Notes: generated by a model from the sequence alone, not told the origin. Positions 1 to 6,424 are shown, counted from the first letter of the stretch. The stretch: DNA of 8,884 nucleotides from Propionibacteriaceae bacterium (GCA_031260385.1 JAIRKB010000298.1:1-8884); one strand, 5' to 3'. Numbers and translations are program-made.

Positions 1-949
1 TCAGCTCAATCCACCCAATCTGGGAGGCGGTGAGCCCAGTTTTCACTAGTACCTTCTCAATCGCATAGCGGGGGGCATAACCCATTATCTCCGGTTCTAC
101 CCCAGCAGTGGCGAAACCAATCAGCTCGCCGAGCACCGGGATACCGCGTTCGGCTGCGGCCTTGGCCGTGGTCATGACCAAAGCCGCACCACCATCGTTG
201 ATCCCCGAGGAGTTGCCCGCAGTGACCGTACCACCGGATGCGAAAGCCGGTTTCATCGCCGCAAGTTTCTCGAGAGTAATTCCGGCTCGCGGATGCTCGT
301 CGGTATCAACCATCCGCTCACCCTGGCGTTCACGGATGGTCAACGGGGCAATCTCATCGGCAACCGCGCCCGTAGCGAGGGCGGCCTGGGCTCGACGCTG
401 AGACTCGACAGCGAACTCGTCTTGGGCCTGTCGTGAGATATCAAACCGTTTGGCAACATTCTCTGCGGTGGTTCCCATCGGGTAGTCTCCCCACGGGTCG
501 GTCACCAAAGACAAGGTCCCATCAATCAGACTGTGATGCCCCAAGCGGTACCCAGCGCGAGCCTCAAAATCCATAAAAGGTTGCCGTGTCATGCTCTCGC
601 AGCCACCGGCAATCGCCATATCGAAGTGACCAAGCCTCAGTCCATCGGCGGCCGTGGCGATCGCTTGCAGTCCCGAGCCGCAGAGCCGGTTCACCGCCAG
701 AGCCCCCGAACTAGGGCGCGCTCCGGCTGCCAAGGCGGCCCGTCGGGCCACAAAAGCCTCCGCACCAACCTGGCCAACGCAACCGAGCACATACTCGTCG
801 ATGTCGTCAACCGACAATCCGGCGCGGATCACGGCGTGCCGAATGGCGTGGGCACCAAGTTCGTGGGCAGCCACTGAGCTAAGGGCCCCCGCAAAGGAAC
901 CAGTTGGGGTGCGAGCCCCGCTGACCAAGACAATCGGGTTATCGATCAT
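1..949 (-). CDS. Acetyl-CoA acetyltransferase (thiolase), 3' end beyond the window
   Basis: Thiolase-family enzyme, probably acetyl-CoA C-acetyltransferase: it condenses two acetyl-CoA to acetoacetyl-CoA or cleaves the reverse way in the cytoplasm. The 316 visible residues begin MIDNPIVLVSGARTPTGSFA, the classical thiolase N-terminus. The nucleophilic cysteine lies in NRLCGSGLQA at about residue 90, followed by GGCESMTRQP. The substrate-site motif GNSSGINDGGAA is near residue 250. Family members are about 390 residues long, so the last ~75, with the GHPxGxSG histidine and the second catalytic cysteine, lie outside the window. The last visible residues, IGWIEL, match the region just before the family's NEAFA motif. 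The ATG at 949 overlaps the end of the CoA-transferase gene by 11 bases and has only a weak purine-rich stretch upstream, so translational coupling is likely. Thiolase identity is firm; substrate chain length is inferred from the operon. Confidence 0.95.
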   Translation of the reverse strand, partial: MIDNPIVLVSGARTPTGSFAGALSSVAAHELGAHAIRHAVIRAGLSVDDIDEYVLGCVGQVGAEAFVARRAALAAGARPSSGALAVNRLCGSGLQAIATAADGLRLGHFDMAIAGGCESMTRQPFMDFEARAGYRLGHHSLIDGTLSLVTDPWGDYPMGTTAENVAKRFDISRQAQDEFAVESQRRAQAALATGAVADEIAPLTIRERQGERMVDTDEHPRAGITLEKLAAMKPAFASGGTVTAGNSSGINDGGAALVMTTAKAAAERGIPVLGELIGFATAGVEPEIMGYAPRYAIEKVLVKTGLTASQIGWIEL

Positions 950-2435
950 GGGAGTCTACTTTCTTGGTGTCAGTGATAATCGGAAAGGGGATGCGACCAA
1001 GCGCCTGCTTGGCTTCTTGGGTGGGGAGGTGATCGACTAGTCTCCAACCCAGCGCGACAAACTCCAGGGTATAAAACTCAGTCACTAAGAAAACCGCGCG
1101 GCCTTTGGCTAAGGCGGCTTGGCCGTTGAAGGTCAGGTGCGAAACCTGGTCGACATACTTGGGATGGGTTGAGTCTGAGGCCATCAGGAAGCAAATCCGT
1201 TTCGCGCCGTCAACGATGTCCATAAATCCCCCACAGCCGGTGGCATTGTGGCCGAGCTTGGAGACGTTCACGTTGCCGTATTGGTCAACCTGCCCGACTC
1301 CCATAAAAGTGATGTCGACACCACCACCGTTATAGAAATCAAACTGCTGGGCATGAGGGATGATGGCTTGCGGGTGCAGAGCGGCTCCGAAGTCGACGCC
1401 ACCGAGCGGAATTCCGCCGTAGGTGCCAGACTCGACTGTCAGATGTACTTGGTCGAGTATTCCCGCCTCGCCTAGCGCCACCCCAATGACATCACCGGGG
1501 ATGCCGGTCCCGAGATTGATCACATCGCCGGGGCGGATCAGCGCCAGGGCGCGTCTTCCGATCGCTAACCGGGCTGGCGCTACGGTTTGGTTGGTGGCAA
1601 TGGCGGTGGCGAACTCATCGGGGCCAACATAACCTAAGATCAGTTCCCTACTGCCCGGCGGGTAGCTGTCGGACGGTCGGTGGAAGGCTTGGGGCTCGGA
1701 ACAGATCACCGCATAGTCAACGAGCACGCCTGGCACCATCACGTCCCGGGCCCTTATCTCACCGTGACCAACCTGGGCCTTGACTTGGGCGATCACACGC
1801 CCGCCAGCGTTGTGAACGGCCTGGGCGATCGCTAAAGCATCCAAATGGGTGGCATCGTCGCTCTGGGAGAGGTTGCCTTCCGGGTCAATCTGGGTTCCCC
1901 GAATGATCGCCACATCAAGGGCGAAGGCCTTGTAGAAGAGGAACTCCCGGCCCGCAACCTCGATGACCGAGACATAGTGGTCGGCCGGTAGTGCTTGCCT
2001 AGTACGGTCGTTAAGCCGACCCCCGTCGAGGCGAGGATCAACAAATGTACCGAGACCAACCGTCGACAACTGACCAGGTCGCCCGGCGGCAATGGTTCGA
2101 AACAGGGTTGTCAGCTGGCCTTGAGGAAGACAGACCGCTTCGATTTCGTCGCCACCCAGCAGTTGTCCCATGGCCGGATTAAGACCCCAATGTGATCCGA
2201 CCACGCGCTTGAGCAGCCCGGGATGGGCCATCCGCGCTAATCCGTCGCGGCGGTTGGATTGGCCGGCTGAATGGACCCAGGTGAGATCCCGTGGATGCCC
2301 AGTCGCCTGGAAGGACTGCTCGATGCTCGCCAGGATTTCGTCCGCCACCCCCATCATGGTGAAGCCGTCGGAGACAACCGTGGCGCCGTCAGCAATCAGG
2401 CCGGCAATGGCGCTGGCTTCGAGAATGGTAGTCAC
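939..2435 (-). CDS. Single-chain class I acyl-CoA transferase (YdiF / propionate CoA-transferase type)
   Basis: Family I CoA-transferase moving CoA between an acyl-CoA and a free acid, for example acetyl-CoA plus acetoacetate to acetoacetyl-CoA plus acetate. The 498 residues carry both family domains in one chain, unlike the two-subunit AtoD/AtoA or ScoA/ScoB types. The catalytic glutamate is seen in TVESGTYGGIP (E335), close to where YdiF and propionate CoA-transferases have theirs. Other family-like stretches are GLNPAMG (84-90), LPQGQL (103-108), NLGTGIP (307-313) and FYNGGGVDITFMG (367-379). Translation starts at a GTG forming a GTGA overlap with the SDR stop, so the two genes are coupled. 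The neighbours, an SDR and a thiolase, favour acetoacetate or another short 3-keto acid as substrate. Sequence alone does not separate acetoacetate, propionate and butyrate specificity. Family assignment is confident. Confidence 0.93.
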   Translation of the reverse strand: MTTILEASAIAGLIADGATVVSDGFTMMGVADEILASIEQSFQATGHPRDLTWVHSAGQSNRRDGLARMAHPGLLKRVVGSHWGLNPAMGQLLGGDEIEAVCLPQGQLTTLFRTIAAGRPGQLSTVGLGTFVDPRLDGGRLNDRTRQALPADHYVSVIEVAGREFLFYKAFALDVAIIRGTQIDPEGNLSQSDDATHLDALAIAQAVHNAGGRVIAQVKAQVGHGEIRARDVMVPGVLVDYAVICSEPQAFHRPSDSYPPGSRELILGYVGPDEFATAIATNQTVAPARLAIGRRALALIRPGDVINLGTGIPGDVIGVALGEAGILDQVHLTVESGTYGGIPLGGVDFGAALHPQAIIPHAQQFDFYNGGGVDITFMGVGQVDQYGNVNVSKLGHNATGCGGFMDIVDGAKRICFLMASDSTHPKYVDQVSHLTFNGQAALAKGRAVFLVTEFYTLEFVALGWRLVDHLPTQEAKQALGRIPFPIITDTKKVDSHDR

Positions 2436-3157
2436 AGCTTGTACCCACCGCCAACATTGATGACCTCTCCGGTGACATAAGCCGCGTCATCGCTGGTGAG
2501 GAAGTCGATTACTTTCGCGACATCTGACGGCTCGCCGGGCCGTCCGAGCGGGATTTTGGCGAGTTGAACATCAAAGAGTTGCGGCGGCATCGCTTTGGTC
2601 ATTTCTGTGAGAATGAACCCCGGGCAGACCGCGTTGGCGGTCACTTGCTTGAAAGCGAGCTCTTTAGCGATCGAGCGAGTTAGCCCAACCACCCCGGCCT
2701 TGGCGGCGGCATAGTTGGTTTGGCCGATGTTACCCATCCAGGAGGCTGAGGCGACGTTGACGATCCGCCCGTAGGAGGCCGTACGCATCTGGGCCCCGAC
2801 CGCGCGGCAGAGGTTAAACACCCCGGTTAAGTCAACCGCGATGACGGACTCCCAGGCCTCATCGGTCATCTTGTGCAACATCGCGTCGCGATTGATGCCG
2901 GCATTGTTGACCAGCACATCGATCTGCGAATATCGATCAATCAGGTCTGCCACAAAGGTGTTCACGGCCGCCGAGTCCGACACGTCAAGACCGATCCCGA
3001 TTGATCGTTCTCCACACTCGGCGGCGATTGCTTCGGCCGCCTGAACATCGATGTCGACACATATCACCGAGTCACCACGCATAGCGAGTCGGGTCGCAAT
3101 CCCAGCCCCGATCCCGCGGCCAGCCCCTGTGACAATCGAAATCCGCTTGTTCTGCAC
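2432..3157 (-). CDS. SDR-family dehydrogenase, FabG/PhaB-like (3-hydroxyacyl-CoA or 3-hydroxybutyrate)
   Basis: Classical short-chain dehydrogenase/reductase of 241 residues, probably acting on a 3-keto/3-hydroxy acyl substrate with NAD(P). The Rossmann motif TGAGRGIG is at 10-17, NNAG at 84-87, the catalytic serine at S137 in NVASASW, and the YxxxK pair at Y149/K153 in GQTNYAAAKAG. The position usually holding Asn of the catalytic tetrad appears as Asp (VDLTGVF, D109), a variant found in some relatives. D35 after the second beta strand (VICVDID) hints at NAD(H) preference. The frame stays open to 3319, but GTG 3157 is chosen because GGAAGGA lies about 9 bases upstream and it puts the N-terminus directly before the Rossmann strand. 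It is first in the operon and overlaps the CoA-transferase by GTGA. With that enzyme and the thiolase it could serve 3-hydroxybutyrate breakdown, or acetoacetyl-CoA reduction; the sequence does not decide. Confidence 0.92.
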   Translation of the reverse strand: MQNKRISIVTGAGRGIGAGIATRLAMRGDSVICVDIDVQAAEAIAAECGERSIGIGLDVSDSAAVNTFVADLIDRYSQIDVLVNNAGINRDAMLHKMTDEAWESVIAVDLTGVFNLCRAVGAQMRTASYGRIVNVASASWMGNIGQTNYAAAKAGVVGLTRSIAKELAFKQVTANAVCPGFILTEMTKAMPPQLFDVQLAKIPLGRPGEPSDVAKVIDFLTSDDAAYVTGEVINVGGGYKL

Positions 3158-3236
3158 GTTACCGGTTCCTTCCGACAAAGGACATCCGCGGCAATTTCGG
3201 CGCTTTTTGTCCAGTGATTTGCTATCAGAACTGAGA

Positions 3237-3259
3237 TTAAGGAACCGGGGGAACCTTAA
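3237..3259. promoter_or_regulatory. Dyad TTAAGG-N11-CCTTAA in the operon leader
   Basis: TTAAGG (3237-3242) and CCTTAA (3254-3259) form a perfect 6-bp inverted repeat with 11 bases between, about 80 bases upstream of the SDR start. GGAACC occurs twice inside it (3241-3246 and 3250-3255). The same hexamer recurs inverted at 3164-3169, at the SDR ribosome binding site, and at 3299-3304. It could be a regulator site or a leader RNA hairpin; no regulator for it is in the window. Confidence 0.3.
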
Positions 3260-3323
3260 GCAAAGGTAAGCTCGGGGGCGTTCGGTAAGGGCCGGGAAGG
3301 TTCCAATACAGCACGGCACCTAC

Positions 3324-3387
3324 GCTGAGGCGTCCACCAGGATTATCTGCCCTCGTTCTGTATGCGTCGACTCCCGGACGCCTGAGC
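3324..3387. repeat. 12-bp inverted repeat bracketing the candidate promoter
   Basis: GCTGAGGCGTCC (3324-3335) and GGACGCCTGAGC (3376-3387) are inverted copies agreeing at 11 of 12 positions, separated by 40 bases. The arms flank the candidate -35/-10 pair, one just upstream of the -35 and one at the predicted start point. They could be paired operator half-sites for a looping regulator, or a long-loop RNA stem. Repeat seen directly; role inferred. Confidence 0.5.
3342..3370 (-). promoter_or_regulatory. Candidate promoter of the SDR-CoA-transferase-thiolase operon
   Basis: On the minus strand TCGACG (3370-3365, 4 of 6 matches to TTGACA) and GATAAT (3347-3342, 5 of 6 matches to TATAAT) are 17 bases apart. 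Transcription would begin near 3335 and leave an untranslated leader of about 180 bases before GTG 3157. It is the best sigma-70-like pair I see in the 395-base gap, and it sits exactly between the two arms of an inverted repeat. No experimental support. Confidence 0.35.
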
Positions 3388-3408
3388 AAGCGAAATAGCG
3401 ACGCGGGG

Positions 3409-3504
3409 TCAAGGCCAGTATTGAATCGCCTCGTCGATGTCTTCGAGGGAAATGAAGGAGTCATTGAGGGAACCGATCGGTACGGGACCGTCACCACCGC
3501 TCAC
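3409..3504 (-). other. Possible small coding remnant in the intergenic region
   Basis: On the minus strand a short open frame reads VSGGDGPVPIGSLNDSFISL, continues with EDIDEAIQYWP and stops at TGA 3411-3409. If GTG 3504 starts it, the product is 31 residues; the frame stays open to about 3546. The composition (ordinary hydrophobic/acidic mix, C-terminal amphipathic helix) looks more protein-like than the usual shadow frame. It has no ribosome binding site and no recognisable family. It may be the decayed C-terminus of a lost gene or chance. Confidence 0.2.
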
Positions 3505-3552
3505 CAGCTGTTGGGTGTAAACTCGCCGAGAAGCCTTTAGTATTGGGGATAC

Positions 3553-4047
3553 ATGTCAGAATTTTATCTTGCGAACGGTACTATTCAGTTTCCCAGCGGC
3601 GAGGGCCCGGCGACATGGCGAAAGACGGCAGTAACCTCCTGGAAAGGCAAAGGGAGGGTAACGGTTTCACAGGTGCTTGAGTGGGAGACCCGAGAAGCCC
3701 TCCTGGAAGATGACGCGCCTGCGGAGTACGCGAACGCGTTCTTTCTTGAGGTTGTCGAGAGTGGCAGCGCCGTGACAATAAGAGGACTCATACATGAAAA
3801 CAGCGTCGACGCGATCACCGCGCTCCTCGAAGAGGCTGCTAGTCTTGGCGCAGAAGCCAATGTCGTGATGCAGTCCTTGGACGACCCCCACCATTCCAGT
3901 TTGTCTCTGCGCATATCAAACGAGGCTTTGCGTATACAAGAGGGCGCTTCAGACATCCCTGAAGCTCTCGCGGAAGGCATTGTCGAAGAGAGCAATTTGC
4001 GAGCCCAACGCCTACTCGTAGCCCGGACATGCCTGGCATGGGAATGA
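3553..4047 (+). CDS. Acidic hypothetical protein, 164 residues
   Basis: I do not recognise the family. The product starts MSEFYLANGTIQFPSGEGPA and has no signal peptide or membrane segment, so it is probably cytoplasmic. It is strongly acidic: I count 26 Asp/Glu against 12 Lys/Arg. The N-terminal two thirds look strand-rich (WKGKGRVTVSQVLEW, FFLEVVESGSAVTIRGLI). Two likely helices follow (SVDAITALLEEAASLGAEA, about 88-106, and EALAEGIVEESNLRAQRLLV near the end). ATG 3553 is chosen because GGGGA lies just upstream, though its 3-base spacing is shorter than usual. The gene stands alone, points toward the REP-like cluster starting about 25 bases after its stop, and converges with the lipoprotein gene. 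Small, acidic, orphan proteins of this kind are sometimes immunity proteins, but no partner toxin is present, so this remains speculation. Confidence 0.7.
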   Translation: MSEFYLANGTIQFPSGEGPATWRKTAVTSWKGKGRVTVSQVLEWETREALLEDDAPAEYANAFFLEVVESGSAVTIRGLIHENSVDAITALLEEAASLGAEANVVMQSLDDPHHSSLSLRISNEALRIQEGASDIPEALAEGIVEESNLRAQRLLVARTCLAWE

Positions 4048-4155
4048 TCGCGAACGAAGAAAGGGGCACTTTGGGACACGGGGACGGGGCGGTTCCGCTG
4101 TCTGCCCGTGGGACACGTGCCCGTGGGACACGCCTCCCCTACAGGGTTCTCGGAA

Positions 4156-4207
4156 CATGGGGACGGTTCCGATGTACCAGGCTGTCAAACCGGATTCTTG
4201 TCTTCCA
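4156..4207 (+). repeat. 52-bp direct repeat, copy A
   Basis: Bases 4156-4207 (starting CATGGGGACGGTTCC, ending TTGTCTTCCA) are identical to 6425-6476 in the same orientation. The first part is a REP-like head with weak ACAT/ATGT stem around GGGGACGGTTCC; the remainder (containing GCTGTCAAACCGGATTC) is the conserved tail of the unit. The two copies bracket the minus-strand pair 4384-6323. Confidence 0.95.
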
Positions 4208-4213
4208 GGCGCA

Positions 4214-4324
4214 CCAGGGGACGTTTCTGGTGGTACAAGCACCGAACCTGTCGGCTGTTCAATAATCGCCTCTGAAATTGGCACTGACTTCGCGGGAACG
4301 CGCACCACCAGAAACGTCCCCTGG
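4214..4324. repeat. Perfect 21-bp inverted repeat with 69-base spacer
   Basis: The arm at 4214-4234 (starting CCAGGGGACGTTTC) is exactly complementary to the arm at 4304-4324 (ending GAAACGTCCCCTGG). The pair forms a REPIN-like unit, two REP sequences in opposite orientation around a short spacer, and could fold into a long hairpin in RNA or single-stranded DNA. Each arm also contains its own small palindrome (CCA...TGG). Confidence 0.85.
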
Positions 4325-4383
4325 CACAACCACCCCCTGGCACAACCGGTTTCGATCGGACAAGCTGGCTGCGGTTTTCTCAA

Positions 4384-5430
4384 CTAGTAGTGTGGACCAA
4401 GTTGTAGGGTGAGGTTGTCTGGGTCAGAGATGTCGACAACGAGATACCATGGATTACAGTAACCCTCGACGGCACGACCGTCGGCTGTTACTGCACTGAA
4501 ATGCAACTCACCCGGCCATCCCACCTCGACAACCAAGTACCCGCCGAAACGCACCGATGGGTTTAACGTCAGGTGTTCAGGAGAGGTACGAAGCGGTTCG
4601 ACCAATGACCAAACAGTGCTCGATGGATCAATATCGTCGAGAGGTACAACGGGGGCGGGGTTGGCGACCGAGTGATTCCCGGTTTCGGTGATTTTAATAG
4701 TGGCTGCATCAACACCGCAGCTGAGAACAAAGGATCGCTCTTCGAGACAGGCTTCCATGGCTACCTGGATGAAGCCGATAACCTTGGTTGCTCCGGCTGG
4801 TGTCAAACTCACCATCTCAAGGGAGACACGTTCTCGCCAGTTGGTGTCGCGTACGAACGAGTTCATGTCCCCTTGCGGTGCTAACCGCATAATATGGTCG
4901 GCGATGGTTAACATCGGATGGCTGGTGGTGAAGCGGTATCCGCCAGGCAGCACCTCAATAATCGGCGTCTCGTTAGCATCGATGGGTACTCCATTCAGAG
5001 ACAGTTGCATCCCCTTCGCCCATTGTAGGTCTAGCTGTGCGAAGGGATGTTCCACATACCATTTCCCGTCGACTTGCTCGGCAAAATAGTCAGCGGAGAC
5101 GAGCCGATCCCCGACGGTGAAAGTGATTTCCGCCTCGGACCTTTCGCCCGCCGACGACAAGACCGCGATGGGCGCTAGCTCTCTAGCCTGGGCGAAGAAG
5201 GACTCATTTATGAAGCGGTCATCGACGATTTCAGCCTGGGTGAAAGCAAGGGCATCCGTCAACCGGCCTTCAGCCAAGGCCATCAGGTAACCCTCATAGG
5301 CTTCCCGCCCGCTCGACGCCCGGCTCGGGGCGGTGTTCCCGCTGCAGGCGGCTAGAGCCACGGTCAGGCTAACAACCACAACGCAACGAAGGAGTCTTCC
5401 TGCTCTGAGGCCCCAAATGCTCATGCTCAT
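4384..5430 (-). CDS. Secreted lipoprotein of unknown function, 348 residues
   Basis: Predicted membrane-anchored lipoprotein. A basic N-region (RAGRLLR) and hydrophobic core lead to the lipobox LAAC, with the lipidated cysteine at C29, then a short linker. Residues about 42-130 (EAYEGYLMALAEGRLTDALA through GKWYVEHPF) resemble the helix-then-sheet NTF2-like domains common in actinobacterial lipoproteins. A second segment reads LSLNGVPI followed by LPGGYRFTTSHPML (143-174). Three further cysteines (228, 238, 325) could form a disulfide outside the membrane. ATG 5430 is chosen because it overlaps the upstream stop (TGATG) with GGGGAG 4 bases before it; GTG 5442 and ATG 5424 are alternatives. 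One-base coupling to the preceding gene means the two products are made together. No enzyme motif is visible and the NTF2-like reading is by pattern only. Confidence 0.88.
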   Translation of the reverse strand: MSMSIWGLRAGRLLRCVVVVSLTVALAACSGNTAPSRASSGREAYEGYLMALAEGRLTDALAFTQAEIVDDRFINESFFAQARELAPIAVLSSAGERSEAEITFTVGDRLVSADYFAEQVDGKWYVEHPFAQLDLQWAKGMQLSLNGVPIDANETPIIEVLPGGYRFTTSHPMLTIADHIMRLAPQGDMNSFVRDTNWRERVSLEMVSLTPAGATKVIGFIQVAMEACLEERSFVLSCGVDAATIKITETGNHSVANPAPVVPLDDIDPSSTVWSLVEPLRTSPEHLTLNPSVRFGGYLVVEVGWPGELHFSAVTADGRAVEGYCNPWYLVVDISDPDNLTLQLGPHY

Positions 5431-6323
5431 CAGTCTCCCCACGGATTGTTGTTGCCAATGTAATCAGTATGCTCTTGGAGAGCGTTGGCGGCGTCTTGAC
5501 TCGCTTTCAGGATTGCGTCAACGGCGAGTTCGAGGTTGAGCGCCCCTTGTTGGATCTCCCAGGCCAATTCCCTTAGGAGCTCATCAAGACACACAAGCAT
5601 CGATTGGAATTTCCAGAATGGGCCCATCGGGCCAGCACCGACTGATATCGGGCGCCCAACCGCGAAGTTCCCTGTAGCTCCCCTGGAGGAGGAGGCAACC
5701 GACTCAAAATGGGGCGCCAGAGTGGTGCTCAGCCAGTCTGAGAAACCTTCTTGGCATGCCTTTGTCCACTGAACGCCAGCGTGGGTATCGAGGGTGGTTT
5801 CCCCAGGCCTAATTCCAGAAAACTTGGGGTCATAGACGATGCGGTCAATGTCGATCTGACCGTGCCAGGATTCAAGTTTTTGGTCGTAAAAGAGCTCAGC
5901 GAACTTAATTTGCAGACTCAGAGAATCGCAGCAAGCACGTATCTGTTCGATGGCACTGGCGTAATCACGGGGCTCGGAATTTACAGGCGGATCCGAGGTT
6001 TCTGTGAATTCATTCATGACGCTATCCCAAAGTTTGCTGATACCACCAGCGACATCAGCGTCCTCGTCCGTGTCGCTCCGCCACTTGGCAATATCCCTGA
6101 TGATGCTGCGGGCATCGGTGACCCAAACAGCGATTTGGGCGATCCAACCGATAATGTCTCCCCAATTCACCTGCGTTTTTTTATTAGGCGCATCGGCGAT
6201 CTGTTGCATCGTCTCGATGGCGGTATCTAGCAGTTTCAGCACCAGGGGCCGACATTCGGTCCAGAGCACAAGTTCTGCAACCGCTACCTCGACTCGTGAC
6301 GCCAATACAAACCGCTTTCTCAA
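5430..6323 (-). CDS. Helical cytoplasmic protein of unknown function, TTG start
   Basis: 297 residues, no signal peptide and no convincing membrane helix. The N-terminus is amphipathic helical (VEVAVAELVLWTECRPLVLK and on to ~42). A Trp-rich hydrophobic segment follows (WGDIIGWIAQIAVWVTDA, 54-71), then an acidic linker (84-90). The C-terminal third (236-288) is again helical, ending DYIGNNNPWGD. Trp is frequent. The helical, Trp-bearing character with partner lipoprotein recalls proteins sent through actinobacterial type VII secretion. However, no clean WXG hairpin or YxxxD/E signal is seen, so I do not claim it. The start is TTG 6323 because AGGAGG lies exactly 6 bases upstream, a strong Shine-Dalgarno, and no ATG fits the N-terminus. 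The gene is translationally coupled to the lipoprotein downstream, suggesting the two act together. Confidence 0.85.
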   Translation of the reverse strand: MRKRFVLASRVEVAVAELVLWTECRPLVLKLLDTAIETMQQIADAPNKKTQVNWGDIIGWIAQIAVWVTDARSIIRDIAKWRSDTDEDADVAGGISKLWDSVMNEFTETSDPPVNSEPRDYASAIEQIRACCDSLSLQIKFAELFYDQKLESWHGQIDIDRIVYDPKFSGIRPGETTLDTHAGVQWTKACQEGFSDWLSTTLAPHFESVASSSRGATGNFAVGRPISVGAGPMGPFWKFQSMLVCLDELLRELAWEIQQGALNLELAVDAILKASQDAANALQEHTDYIGNNNPWGD

Positions 6324-6336
6324 GACCGGCCTCCTC
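6324..6336 (-). promoter_or_regulatory. Strong ribosome binding site deciding a TTG start
   Basis: On the minus strand AGGAGG is followed by CCGGTC and then TTG (6323). The full-consensus site with 6-base spacing is the main reason for accepting the non-ATG start of the 297-residue protein. Confidence 0.75.
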
Positions 6337-6424
6337 GATCTAGAGGTTCCAGAGCGGGTTGCGCGAAGGGCGGCCGCACTGCGTTCTGCAGCGCGAACAG
6401 GGTCAGCAATCTATGGACCGAGGT

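Larger units (their letters stand above)
3158..3552. other. Intergenic region between divergent transcription units (395 bases)
   Basis: No convincing full-length gene lies here. It holds the candidate operon promoter with flanking inverted repeat, a second dyad, the ribosome binding site of the SDR gene, a possible coding remnant, and the upstream region of the 3553 gene. I saw no well-formed -35/-10 pair for the plus-strand gene: TTGGGT (3511-3516) and TAGTAT (3538-3543) are 21 bases apart. Confidence 0.7.
4072..4350. repeat. Cluster of REP-like palindromic units between convergent genes
   Basis: Several short palindromes built on a GGGGAC...TTCC or GGGGACGTTTC core are packed here. Unit 1 has stem GACA (4075-4078)/TGTC (4099-4102). 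A tandem 15-bp duplication of TGCCCGTGGGACACG follows (4103-4117, 4118-4132). Unit 2 begins the 52-bp repeat at 4156. Unit 3 has stem CACCA (4212-4216)/TGGTG (4228-4232). Unit 4 is an inverted copy of unit 3. CCCCTGGCACAACC is then duplicated (4318-4331, 4334-4347). Such cores recall REP elements mobilised in trans by REP-associated Y1 tyrosine transposases; no transposase gene is present here. The cluster fills the gap between convergent genes, where it may also help end transcription. Confidence 0.8.

Noticed and set aside
3158..3319. Longer SDR start at 3319 adding 54 residues
   Set aside because: The extension is Arg/Pro/Ser-rich and unlike the family; GTG 3157 has a good ribosome binding site and gives the normal N-terminus.
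3237..3497. Minus-strand open frame of 86 codons upstream of the SDR gene
   Set aside because: Product is Pro/Arg-rich with no family resemblance, no ribosome binding site, and it covers the candidate promoter and dyads of the operon.
3585..4079. Long minus-strand open frame opposite the acidic 164-residue gene
   Set aside because: Ser/Arg-rich composition typical of an antisense shadow; the plus-strand product has far more natural composition.
4072..4350. Possible CRISPR array suggested by multiple short repeats
   Set aside because: Units differ in length, sequence and orientation, spacing is irregular, and there are no cas genes; REP-like units explain the pattern.
4029..4387. Several short open frames in both strands across the repeat cluster, with recurring GTVPM-like peptides
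   Set aside because: The recurring peptides come from the GGGGACGGTTCC core read in different frames, not from genes.
5430..6323. Type VII (WXG100/ESX) substrate assignment for the 297-residue protein
   Set aside because: Helical and Trp-rich, but I found no clear WXG turn between two helices and no YxxxD/E export motif, so the assignment is not supported.
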